A stretch of 7,011 bases of DNA, taken from NCBI GenBank assembly GCA_030665795.1, contig DAOUZD010000033.1, positions 1-7,011 of the forward strand, in the 5' to 3' direction. Of this stretch, positions 1 through 6,508 are shown piece by piece. Every line of letters begins with the position of its first letter. Position 1 is the first letter of the stretch. The translations under genes and the position numbers were made by a program. Source of the stretch: Dehalococcoides sp. Its GTDB lineage: Bacteria > Chloroflexota > Dehalococcoidia > Dehalococcoidales > RBG-16-60-22. The notes beneath the pieces are model-generated. The model searched no databases. It had not been told where the DNA came from and saw nothing but the letters and a program-made list of their open reading frames with translations.

Positions 1-21
1 TCACCCCTTAATTCCCCCTAC

Positions 22-50
22 TTGACAAAAGAATAATATGTTGTTAAACT
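22..50 (+). promoter_or_regulatory. Sigma-70-type promoter of the trpB2 leader transcript
   Basis: A perfect -35 box TTGACA (22-27) is followed by a 17-base spacer and a -10 hexamer TAAACT (45-50, 4 of 6 consensus bases). A TG dinucleotide one base upstream of the -10 (42-43) makes it an extended -10. Transcription should start near 57, just before Stem I of the T-box. Boxes and spacing are seen in the sequence; the start site is inferred. Confidence 0.75.
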
Positions 51-66
51 ACCAGAAATATTATTG

Positions 67-373
67 TAAAGGCTGGGAACAAGACTAGTAGGCTTCAAAG
101 CGGGGCTCAGAGAGTCGGGTAAGGTGTGAGCCGATGCCAGCGCCGAAGCTGAATGGACTTGGGAGCTGCAAGCTGAAAGCCGCCAGATTGGCAGGCAAGT
201 AGGCTTTGACGCCAGGGAAGCGTTATCAAATCCCAGGGTATCGAGGTAAACATTTTATGCTACGGCCTCCGTACCTGTAGAGATGGTCGCTTACCTCTAT
301 TTAACCGGGTGACCAAGAAGGGTGGTACCGCGAAAGTAAACCTTTCGCCCCTTTAGGGGGCGGGAGGTTTTTT
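67..373 (+). promoter_or_regulatory. T-box riboswitch, tryptophan-specific
   Basis: This transcribed leader binds tRNA and lets RNA polymerase continue into trpB2 when tRNA-Trp is uncharged. Visible landmarks in order: the AGAGAG motif of Stem I (109-114), a GGTGTGAGCC element (123-132), the specifier loop GAA-TGG-ACTTGGGAG with TGG at 154-156, the AGTAG element (198-202), a Stem III hairpin of TGACGC with GCGTTA (about 207-226), the canonical T-box AGGGTGGTACCGCG (319-332), and an intrinsic terminator (341-373). The UGGU at 323-326 would pair with the tRNA acceptor end. The specifier was read from its usual place relative to the GAA and GAG bases. It matches the downstream gene, which supports the assignment. 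The 5' boundary is approximate. Confidence 0.93.
341..373 (+). terminator. T-box-controlled intrinsic terminator
   Basis: A hairpin of about 11 base pairs (341-351 with 357-367, including two G-U pairs) closes a short TTTA-containing loop and is followed by six T (368-373). It begins eight bases after the T-box sequence, as expected for the alternative to the antiterminator. Without uncharged tRNA-Trp binding, transcription should stop here, before both the mini-ORF and trpB2. Confidence 0.9.
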
Positions 374-428
374 AGTCTCCTCGCCATAAAGGAGGACAAA
401 AAGAAAAGAATTAAGGGGGTTTAATCAT

Positions 429-479
429 ATGTCTACGATGTCATGGCGCTGGCCCCGTGGGGCCGAGAAGAAAAACTAA
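429..479 (+). CDS. Putative Trp-rich leader peptide, 16 aa
   Basis: A short reading frame encodes MSTMSWRWPRGAEKKN and ends in TAA. It lies between the T-box terminator and trpB2, so it is present only on readthrough transcripts. Two of its 16 codons are TGG (444-446 and 450-452), flanking one arginine codon and followed by proline. A Shine-Dalgarno-like AAGGGGG (413-419) sits 9 bases before the ATG; a second in-frame ATG at 438 could also be used. Codons 450-464 coincide with the palindrome GGCCCCGTGGGGCC. The Trp codons in front of a Trp-regulated gene suggest a regulatory peptide rather than a functional protein. I do not recognise it as a named family. The B. subtilis rtpA leader has a comparable T-box plus Trp-rich peptide. 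Here the stop codon is 31 bases from the trpB2 ribosome binding site, so a terminating ribosome would probably not cover that site. Translation is unproven. Confidence 0.6.
   Translation: MSTMSWRWPRGAEKKN
451..464 (+). promoter_or_regulatory. GC-rich palindrome inside the leader ORF
   Basis: GGCCCC-GT-GGGGCC is a perfect inverted repeat; sterically it would fold as a five-pair stem with a CGTG loop. It begins within the second Trp codon of the mini-ORF, so a ribosome pausing on the Trp codons would melt it. No T-run follows, so it is not an intrinsic terminator. CCCC (453-456) could alternatively pair with the G-run of the mini-ORF ribosome binding site (415-419). Confidence 0.5.
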
Positions 480-510
480 CCGAGAGAAACTAGCCGTTAA
501 ACAAAATTAA

Positions 511-517
511 AAGGAGG
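511..517 (+). promoter_or_regulatory. Ribosome binding site of trpB2
   Basis: AAGGAGG lies 4 bases before the ATG at 522, a strong but closely spaced site that fixes the trpB2 start. An equally strong AAAGGAGGA (388-396) upstream serves no visible start codon. CTCCT at 377-381 is complementary to AGGAG in both. Confidence 0.8.
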
Positions 518-521
518 AAAA

Positions 522-1886
522 ATGGAAAGAACCAAATTTATTCTAGATGAAAAGGATATGCCAACAGCCTGGTATAATGTCCAGGCTGACCTGCCGGAGC
601 CACTACCGCCGCTGCGCCATCCGGGCACCAAAGAGCCGACTCGTCTTCCGCCTCCTCTATTCCCCGAAGCCATCAACGAGCAGGAGTTCAGTACCGAACG
701 CTGGATTGAAATTCCGGAGGAGGTACAGGCGATTTACCACACCTGGAGACCGACCATTTTGCATCGGGCGCACCGACTGGAGAAGGCTCTGGATACGCCA
801 GCCAAGATTTTCTTCAAATATGAAGGGACCAGCCAGGCGGGGAGCCACAAGCCGAACACGGCGGTAGCTCAGGCTTACTACAATAAAAAAGAAGGCGTCA
901 AGCGCATAGCCACCGAGACCGGGGCCGGGCAGTGGGGCAGTGCCCTATCTATGGGCTGCATGTTCTTCGGCTTAGAGTTAAAGGTCTATATGGTCAAGGT
1001 CAGCTACCAACAGAAGCCCTACCGCCGCATCCTGATGGAGACCTGGGGAGCAAAGTGTGTCCCCAGCCCCAGTCCGGACACTGAGGTAGGACGCCGCATC
1101 CTGGCCGAAGACCCTGATTCTCCTGGCAGCCTGGGTATTGCCATCAGCGAAGCCATCGAGGATGCCTTCGCCCACGATGATACCAAGTACGCCATAGGCA
1201 GTGTTGTCAACCATGTCCTGCTGCACCAAACGGTAAACGGTCTGGAGACAAAGAAGCTGATGATGGAGCAGGCTGACGCTTATCCTGACATCATCGTCGG
1301 CTGCATCGGCGGCGGCTCAAACTACGCCGGGGTATTCCTGCCCTTTGTCAAGGACAAGCTTGATGGCACCAAGCCCGACCTGCGCATTATCAATGTCGAG
1401 CCGGCAAGCTGTCCCACGGTAACCAAGGGAGTTTATGCCTGGGACTATGGGGATGTCGCCGGGATGGCTCCCATCGTCCTGATGTACACCCTGGGGCATA
1501 CCTTTATTCCATCACCGATTCACGCCGGGGGACTGCGCTACCACGGTATGGCACCCATCATCTGCCATCTCCACAAGCTGGGCTTTGTCGAGGCCGTAGC
1601 GGTGAACCAACTGGCTACTTTCGAAGCCGGAGTGACCTTTGCCCGAACCGAGGGCATTGTCAGCGCCCCGGAGACCAACCATGCCATCAGGGTAACCATT
1701 GACGAAGCCCTCAAGTGCAAGGAGTCCGGTGAGTCAAAAACCATCCTGCTGGCTCACAGTGGACATGGTCATTTCGATATGGCTGCCTATGATGCCTACC
1801 TCTCTGGTAAACTCACTGACTATGCGTATCCTGAAGAAAAGGTGAAGGAGGCACTAACCCACTTGCCTGAGGTACCTTCGGCATAA
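522..1886 (+). CDS. trpB2: TrpB2-type tryptophan synthase beta chain, PLP-dependent
   Basis: This 454-residue cytoplasmic enzyme is expected to join indole and serine into tryptophan using pyridoxal phosphate. Visible motifs match the TrpB family: the PLP lysine in GSHKPNTA (K110), the substrate-binding ETGAGQWG (132-139, with catalytic Glu132), the phosphate-binding GGGSN (263-267), HAGGLRYHG (334-342), [12 protein letters not shown] (378-389) and the C-terminal HSGHGHFD (412-419). The N-terminal extension of about 90 residues, the Q-W-G in place of the Q-H-G of classical TrpB, the HAGGLRYHG element and the length (about 450 against about 400) place it in the TrpB2 subgroup. TrpB2 proteins often stand apart from trpA, as here, where no alpha subunit is adjacent. 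They may use free indole or pair with a distant TrpA. A Trp T-box upstream supports a true role in tryptophan supply. The ATG at 522 is supported by AAGGAGG. The gene appears intact and monocistronic. Confidence 0.93.
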   Translation: MERTKFILDEKDMPTAWYNVQADLPEPLPPLRHPGTKEPTRLPPPLFPEAINEQEFSTERWIEIPEEVQAIYHTWRPTILHRAHRLEKALDTPAKIFFKYEGTSQAGSHKPNTAVAQAYYNKKEGVKRIATETGAGQWGSALSMGCMFFGLELKVYMVKVSYQQKPYRRILMETWGAKCVPSPSPDTEVGRRILAEDPDSPGSLGIAISEAIEDAFAHDDTKYAIGSVVNHVLLHQTVNGLETKKLMMEQADAYPDIIVGCIGGGSNYAGVFLPFVKDKLDGTKPDLRIINVEPASCPTVTKGVYAWDYGDVAGMAPIVLMYTLGHTFIPSPIHAGGLRYHGMAPIICHLHKLGFVEAVAVNQLATFEAGVTFARTEGIVSAPETNHAIRVTIDEALKCKESGESKTILLAHSGHGHFDMAAYDAYLSGKLTDYAYPEEKVKEALTHLPEVPSA

Positions 1887-1901
1887 ATAATTAACAAGAT
1901 G

Positions 1902-1932
1902 AGGGGCTGGGGACTACCCGGCCCCTTATTTT
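1902..1932 (+). terminator. Intrinsic terminator after trpB2
   Basis: A ten-pair hairpin (1902-1911 with 1917-1926, one T-G pair) has a five-base loop and is followed by TTATTTT. It begins 15 bases after the trpB2 stop and should end the trpB2 transcript. The last T residues are shared with the -35 box of the next promoter. Confidence 0.88.
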
Positions 1933-1959
1933 GCCCTAGTTTTGCCTCTGTGCTAAAAT
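1931..1959 (+). promoter_or_regulatory. Extended -10 promoter of htrA
   Basis: The boxes are -35 TTGCCC (1931-1936, 4 of 6), a 17-base spacer, and -10 TAAAAT (1954-1959, 5 of 6) preceded by TGC, giving an extended -10. Normal spacing puts the first transcribed base at about 1966, beside the GTG (1967) and ATG (1970) start codons. The mRNA would have essentially no 5' leader. No Shine-Dalgarno sequence is visible before the gene, which agrees with this. Confidence 0.68.
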
Positions 1960-1969
1960 AAAACCAGTG

Positions 1970-3118
1970 ATGAAAAGGGTAAATATAAAATATTTCGTCA
2001 TTTCCCTCGTCCTTATCCTTTCGCTGATGCTGAGTGCGGGGTGCGCAGTACCCCATATTGAAATTTCACCAGCACCGACGCCGAGCCCAGCGCCAGCTCC
2101 GGCACCGACGCCGCCTCCCACACCAATTAACCCTACCTGGACACCCCCACCTTCGGAAAGCTCGGGGAACCAAACTCCGATACTACCCGGCATTGCCGAT
2201 GTCGTCGCCTTAGTTAAGCCGTCAGTGGTCGCCATCACCACCGAGGTGGTAACCCTTGACTTTTTCAACCGCCCATTTACCCAGCAGGGGGCTGGTTCCG
2301 GGTGGATTTTAGATGAAAACGGAATCATCGTGACCAATAACCATGTAGTCGAAGGTGCCAGAAGTATCACCGTAACCATGGATGACGGCAGCATCTACAC
2401 CATAGGTCCTGAGGCTGTATTCACTGATGCCCTTAACGACTTAGCCATACTCAAGATTGACGCCCAGAAGCTACCGGCACTCAAAATAGGGGATTCATCT
2501 AAATTGAGGGTCGGTGAGTGGGTAGTCGCCATCGGTAACGCACTGGGCCAGGGGATAAGAGCCACCGAGGGAATCATCAGCCGTCAGGGAGTTTCTATAC
2601 CGGTAGCTCAGGGTCAAACCCTTTATGACCTTATTGAAACGACCGCTGCCATTAATCCAGGTAATAGCGGTGGGCCGTTGGTCAATCTGGCTGGAGAGGT
2701 GATTGGCATCACCAGTGCTAAAATCGCTACCATCGGGGTTGAGGGCATGGGTTACGCCATCAGCACGGAAACAACTATTCCAATTATTGAGGAACTAATC
2801 AAGAACGGATATGTCGTGCGCCCCTGGCTCGGCGTAGTCCTTTACACGGTAGACCAGTTTGCCGTTATGACATACAGCCTGGCGGTGGAGGAAGGAGTCT
2901 TGATTACTCAGGTAGTCCCCGATAGTCCTGCCGCTAAAGCCGGGATAGCGCCCGGTGATGTTATTACCGGTTTTGCTGGCGAAGAAACAGCCACTGCCGA
3001 ACAACTAATACGAGTGATACATGCCTCTGAAATTGGGCAAAATGTGGAAATAATCTTCTGGCGGGGCGATACTGAAAATACCGCTGAGACAGTATTGGCG
3101 GAAAGACCTCCCCCCTAA
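1970..3118 (+). CDS. HtrA/DegP-type trypsin-like serine protease, lipoprotein
   Basis: This 382-residue protein should be an extracytoplasmic quality-control protease that degrades misfolded exported proteins. It starts with a basic N-terminus, a hydrophobic segment (about 8-21) and a lipobox LSAGC with lipidated Cys25, so it is probably anchored to the outer face of the membrane by a lipid. A linker rich in Pro, Ala and Thr follows (about 33-62). The protease domain spans about 70-275 with the complete triad: His125 (TNNHVVEGA), Asp157 (LNDLAILKI) and Ser233 (NPGNSGGPL). One C-terminal PDZ domain (about 283-375) contains the substrate-binding RPWLGV and PDSPAAKAGIAPGDVI segments. GTG at 1967 is an in-frame alternative start adding one residue. 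ATG was chosen because near-leaderless messages usually begin at ATG. No ribosome binding site is visible. The stop overlaps the convergent ileS stop. One PDZ domain suggests a DegS/HtrA-like form rather than two-PDZ DegP. The specific paralogue cannot be named. Confidence 0.92.
   Translation: MKRVNIKYFVISLVLILSLMLSAGCAVPHIEISPAPTPSPAPAPAPTPPPTPINPTWTPPPSESSGNQTPILPGIADVVALVKPSVVAITTEVVTLDFFNRPFTQQGAGSGWILDENGIIVTNNHVVEGARSITVTMDDGSIYTIGPEAVFTDALNDLAILKIDAQKLPALKIGDSSKLRVGEWVVAIGNALGQGIRATEGIISRQGVSIPVAQGQTLYDLIETTAAINPGNSGGPLVNLAGEVIGITSAKIATIGVEGMGYAISTETTIPIIEELIKNGYVVRPWLGVVLYTVDQFAVMTYSLAVEEGVLITQVVPDSPAAKAGIAPGDVITGFAGEETATAEQLIRVIHASEIGQNVEIIFWRGDTENTAETVLAERPPP
2069..2151 (+). repeat. 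Low-complexity Pro/Ala/Thr linker with short direct repeats
   Basis: This part of htrA encodes the proline-rich spacer between the lipid anchor and the protease. GCACCGACGCCG occurs exactly at 2072-2083 and again at 2102-2113, 30 bases apart, so linker length could vary by in-frame slippage. It resembles cell-surface spacers in other lipoproteins. Confidence 0.6.
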
Positions 3119-6100
3119 GTCAATCTTTTCACGCCCAATAATAGCTCATAGCCATCCAGTTTATAGCTTTCGGTATAGACTCCCGCTGCGGGAACCCCGT
3201 CCACAAGTTGTTCAGACAGCGTTTCCTGCTTGATGTAATCGGCGAAATCAGCCATAACCTGCCTCAGGTAAGCTTCTCCTTGATAGTAGGTAGTAATATG
3301 GTCAGCAATATCAAACCCGGCCGAGCGGCGCATGGTCTGCAAGCGGCGCACAATCTCACGCGCCATGCCCTCAGCCTTTAGCTCTGGAGAAATATCGGTG
3401 TCCAACATTACCGTCAGGTCCCCTTCAGAAGCTAAAGGCCACTCTTTATGTTTCACCACTGGCATCTCATCAACTATGTCCAACTCTTTGACGTTGACCT
3501 CTTCCAATACCTGTGAGGCAAGGTGCTTAAGCGCGTTCTTCTGCCTCCCTGACTTCACCTTAACCAGAAGCCTGGCTAAAGGCTGGCGTACCTTGATGCC
3601 GGCCTCGCTGCGGGCGGCCCTACCCAGGCTGGCTACCCTCATCACCAAACTAGTCTCCGCGGCTAACTGCTTATCAATCCGGGTCTCATCAGCTGCCGGA
3701 AAATCAGCCAGGTGCACGCTTTCCGGTTCATCTGGAAATACCGAACCGACCAGGTTTTGGTACAGCTCCTCAACCAAAAATGGCGTAAACGGAGCCAGCA
3801 GCTTGGATAGCGTCACCAGACACTGGTAAAGCGTCGTATATGCCGAAAGTTTATCGGCGTCACTCTCACTCTTCCAGAAGCGCCGGCGGCTCCGCCGCAC
3901 ATACCAGTTAGACAGGTCATCGACGAAGCTTTCTATTTTTCTTCCCGCCCCGGTAGGGTCATAAGACTCCAGTGCGGCATCAACATCGGCGATAAGCTGA
4001 TTCAGTTCGGAAATAATCCACCGGTCAAGCTCCGAATGAGATAAAACTCCTTCCGCAATCGGAGTGAATTTATCAATATTGGCGTAATTAACAAAAAAGG
4101 AATAGACATTCCACAAGGTCAAGAAGAAACGGCGGGGTACCTCAGCCACCATATCGGCACTGAAACGGCGCACATTACCCGGTGGCGAGGAAGTAAAGAA
4201 ATACCAGCGCAGGGCATCGGCGCCATACTTATCAATCACCGTCGACGGCTCAATCACGTTCCCCTTAGCCTTGCTCATCTTCTCCCCTTTGGCATCGAGG
4301 ATATGGCCCAGGCAGATAACATTCAGGAAACAGGGCCGACTGAAGAGCAAGGTAGATATGGCGTGCAAGCTGTAGAACCAGCCGCGGGTCTGGTCAACCG
4401 CCTCACAGATATAATCAGCCGGGAAACGCCCGTCCTCAAGCAGGGTATCATTCTCAAAGGGGTAGTGCATCTGGGCAACAGGCATGGCCCCGGAATCAAA
4501 CCAGCAGTCAATTACCTCCAGCACTCGCTTCATCTTACCGCCGCCACACCGGGGACAGGCAAAGGTCATTTCATCAACAAAGGGGCGGTGCAAGTCCAGA
4601 GGCTCTTTTAAGCCGGCAAAACCGGGCTTTTTCTTTAACTCCTCGACACCACCGATACACTCGAGGTAATCACATGATTCACAACGCCAGATGGGTAGTG
4701 GTGTTCCCCAGTAGCGCTCACGGGAGAAAGCCCAGTCCACGTTATTCTCCAGCCAGTCGCCAAAGCGACCGTACTTAATATGCTCCGGATACCAGTTTAT
4801 TTCGTTATTCCCGGAAATGAGGTATTCTTTTACCGCCGTAGTCCTGATGTACCAGGTCTGTTTGGCGTAATAAAGCAGCGGTGCCTCACAGCGCCAGCAG
4901 AAGGGGTAGGTGTGACGAATTTTTTCACTACGGAAAAGCAGGTTCTTCTTTTTTAACTCCTCAAGCACCAGAGGGTCGGCATCTTTGACAAACTTACCGG
5001 CAAAAGGATAAGTGCCGATAACGTTACCCTGCAAATCTACGGTGTGGACAAAGTCCACCCCCAACTTCCTACCCGCCTCATAGTCAACTTCACCGTAAGC
5101 CGGTGCTTCATGAACAACCCCGGTGCCGTCTTCCAAGGACACAAAATCGGTAGCAATGACGCGATAAGTCAGATTTTTGTCCGGTTCCTGACGCTGTAGC
5201 TCAATATATTCGGCTCCCGTAGCCTCATCACGAACGGTAACAAACCGCTGGCGCTCGATTCCAAACTCGTGGGGGTTTATTAGCGGCTCGTACCTCAGGT
5301 CAACTAGTTCCTTCCCGGACAGCTTTTTCACCACCTTAGTTTCCCCAAGTCCCACCGCATAAAGCAAAGCAGAGGCTAGAATGAGAAACTCTTTATCCGT
5401 TTCCACGACCGCGTATTCAGCTTCGGCATCAACCGCCAGGGCAGTGTTGGCCGGCAGTGTCCAGGGAGTAGTCGTCCAGGCCAAAAAATAGGCCGGCTTA
5501 TCGGAAGAAGCAAAAAGGTTATTAAGCTGCTCCCGCACCTCAGAGTCCACCAAGGACGAAAGGACAATCTTAAACTTTATGTAAACCGAAGGGTCTTCAA
5601 CGTTATCCTCGTAGCCCAGGGCTACTTCATGGGAACTGAGGGAGGTACCGCAGCGCGGACAGTGAGGAGTAACCTTATAGCCCTGATATATCAGCCCCTT
5701 GTCCCACATCTGTTTTATCGCCCACCAGGCACTTTCAATGTAGTTGTTTTCCATAGTGACGTAGGGATGTTTCAGGTCGACCCAGAAGGCAATGCGCTCC
5801 GTCATTGCCTCCCATTCTTTGAGGTAACGAAAGACGCTTTCCCGGCAGCGAGCGTTAAATTTGGCAATACCGTATTCCTCAATCTGTGTCTTACCGGAAA
5901 AGCCGAGTTCCCTTTCCACCTCCAGCTCTACCGGCAAGCCGTGCGTATCCCAGCCGGCAATGCGTGGGGTATAATAGCCTTTCATTGCCTTATAGCGCGG
6001 GATAATGTCCTTGAAGATGCGAGACAGCACATGATGGATGCCCGGACTGCCATTCGCCGTAGGTGGCCCCTCGTAAAGGGTAAAGCGGGGACAACCCTGG

Positions 6101-6204
6101 CGATTCTCCACGCTCCGTTCAAAGATTTTATTCTTTTGCCACCAGCCGAGTATCTTTTCCTCAATCTGTGGCAAATTGAGCTGACTACTCACGGGACGAA
6201 ACAT
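3115..6204 (-). CDS. ileS: Isoleucyl-tRNA synthetase, type 2 (IleRS2)
   Basis: This 1029-residue class I enzyme charges tRNA-Ile with isoleucine in the cytoplasm. The catalytic signature is GPPTANGSPGIHH (46-58), where the usual HIGH is replaced by GIHH (55-58); KMSKA (642-646) is the second ATP-binding motif. The CP1 editing domain contains the Thr-rich AWTTTPWTLPAN (242-253) and GTGVVHEAPAYGEVD (360-374, with the conserved Asp374). Cysteine pairs suggest two zinc clusters: 182/185 with 436/439, and 508/511 with 550/553. IDCWFDSG (565-572) precedes the KMSK loop, and an anticodon-binding helical domain starts near 725. The sequence resembles Thermus and eukaryotic-type IleRS2 more than E. 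coli type 1. The ATG at 6204 was chosen because GGAAGAGG (6221-6214) lies 9 bases upstream; a GTG at 6240 in the same frame falls inside the T-box terminator and cannot be the normal start. Expression is controlled by an Ile T-box. Confidence 0.97.
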   Translation of the reverse strand: MFRPVSSQLNLPQIEEKILGWWQKNKIFERSVENRQGCPRFTLYEGPPTANGSPGIHHVLSRIFKDIIPRYKAMKGYYTPRIAGWDTHGLPVELEVERELGFSGKTQIEEYGIAKFNARCRESVFRYLKEWEAMTERIAFWVDLKHPYVTMENNYIESAWWAIKQMWDKGLIYQGYKVTPHCPRCGTSLSSHEVALGYEDNVEDPSVYIKFKIVLSSLVDSEVREQLNNLFASSDKPAYFLAWTTTPWTLPANTALAVDAEAEYAVVETDKEFLILASALLYAVGLGETKVVKKLSGKELVDLRYEPLINPHEFGIERQRFVTVRDEATGAEYIELQRQEPDKNLTYRVIATDFVSLEDGTGVVHEAPAYGEVDYEAGRKLGVDFVHTVDLQGNVIGTYPFAGKFVKDADPLVLEELKKKNLLFRSEKIRHTYPFCWRCEAPLLYYAKQTWYIRTTAVKEYLISGNNEINWYPEHIKYGRFGDWLENNVDWAFSRERYWGTPLPIWRCESCDYLECIGGVEELKKKPGFAGLKEPLDLHRPFVDEMTFACPRCGGGKMKRVLEVIDCWFDSGAMPVAQMHYPFENDTLLEDGRFPADYICEAVDQTRGWFYSLHAISTLLFSRPCFLNVICLGHILDAKGEKMSKAKGNVIEPSTVIDKYGADALRWYFFTSSPPGNVRRFSADMVAEVPRRFFLTLWNVYSFFVNYANIDKFTPIAEGVLSHSELDRWIISELNQLIADVDAALESYDPTGAGRKIESFVDDLSNWYVRRSRRRFWKSESDADKLSAYTTLYQCLVTLSKLLAPFTPFLVEELYQNLVGSVFPDEPESVHLADFPAADETRIDKQLAAETSLVMRVASLGRAARSEAGIKVRQPLARLLVKVKSGRQKNALKHLASQVLEEVNVKELDIVDEMPVVKHKEWPLASEGDLTVMLDTDISPELKAEGMAREIVRRLQTMRRSAGFDIADHITTYYQGEAYLRQVMADFADYIKQETLSEQLVDGVPAAGVYTESYKLDGYELLLGVKRLT

Positions 6205-6213
6205 AAGCAAAAA

Positions 6214-6221
6214 CCTCTTCC
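6214..6221 (-). promoter_or_regulatory. Ribosome binding site of ileS
   Basis: GGAAGAGG on the - strand ends 9 bases before the ATG at 6204-6202. It decides the start, because the upstream in-frame GTG (6240) lies within the terminator stem and has no such site. Confidence 0.75.
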
Positions 6222-6225
6222 ATAC

Positions 6226-6250
6226 AAAAATCCCGCCCACTAGGGACGGG
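6226..6250 (-). terminator. T-box-controlled intrinsic terminator of ileS
   Basis: On the - strand, CCCGTCC (6250-6244) pairs with GGGCGGG (6238-6232), with one T-G pair and a five-base loop. An A and five T (6230-6226) follow. It starts 12 bases after the T-box sequence and is the off-state structure of the leader. Confidence 0.85.
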
Positions 6251-6502
6251 AATTAACCAACCCGCGGGACCACCCTATTTCCCCGAATCATCGGGGCACT
6301 CTTAAAGGCACACCCAGATGCCCTCGTCTGGGATAACGGCTGACGCTACCGGCCAAGTCTACTGAGTGTCAAGCTTTGCCTGACTACGGTTCGGTTGGCG
6401 GCTCGGGAGGGATTTTCAGGAAGTCGGCCACATCTGCTTCCACCATACCAGACTCGCTGGGTGCCTATTATCTTCCTTACTCGTCTCCGTCACTGCCTTT
6501 CC
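6226..6502 (-). promoter_or_regulatory. T-box riboswitch, isoleucine-specific
   Basis: This leader binds uncharged tRNA-Ile and allows transcription into ileS. Landmarks on the - strand in order: the AGCGAG motif of Stem I (6458-6453), the specifier loop CTGAAA-ATC-CCTCCCGAGC with the Ile codon ATC at 6413-6411, AGTAG (6363-6359), a Stem III-like TAGCGTCAGCCGTTATCC segment (about 6348-6331), the T-box AGGGTGGTCCCGCG (6276-6263), and the terminator. UGGU (6272-6269) pairs with an A discriminator base, as expected for tRNA-Ile. The specifier agrees with the gene downstream. The 5' edge is inferred from the promoter. Confidence 0.93.
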
Positions 6503-6508
6503 GGCTAA

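Noticed and set aside
4..418. Inverted 10-mers CCCCTTAATT (4-13) and AATTAAGGGG (409-418) flanking the T-box
   Set aside because: The left copy lies upstream of the promoter and so is not in the RNA; there are no target-site duplications or transposase, and a short AT-rich match can arise by chance.
451..464. Palindrome in the mini-ORF as a transcription terminator
   Set aside because: No T-run follows; the downstream bases are A-rich, so it cannot work as an intrinsic terminator.
465..493. GAG/TAG triplets that could suggest a TRAP-binding site
   Set aside because: Only about four triplets occur, with irregular spacing; TRAP targets need many more at 2-3 base spacing.
473..496. Direct repeat AAACTAACCG / AAACTAGCCG, 14 bases apart
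   Set aside because: It is short and imperfect, in an A-rich spacer, with no inverted symmetry or known operator; it may be chance.
1936..2394. A 152-codon open frame on the - strand over the start of htrA
   Set aside because: Its Gly/Val-rich repeat is only the complement of the Pro/Ala linker codons of the htrA lipoprotein; no ribosome binding site or family match.
3332..3829. A 165-codon open frame on the + strand opposite the 3' part of ileS
   Set aside because: It is antisense to the IleRS C-terminal domains, has low-complexity Ser/Arg-rich composition and no domain, so it is a chance frame.
5629..6243. A 204-codon open frame on the + strand opposite the 5' part of ileS
   Set aside because: It is wholly antisense to a strongly conserved region of IleRS, has no recognisable motif, and ends in the ileS T-box terminator. 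It is a coding shadow.
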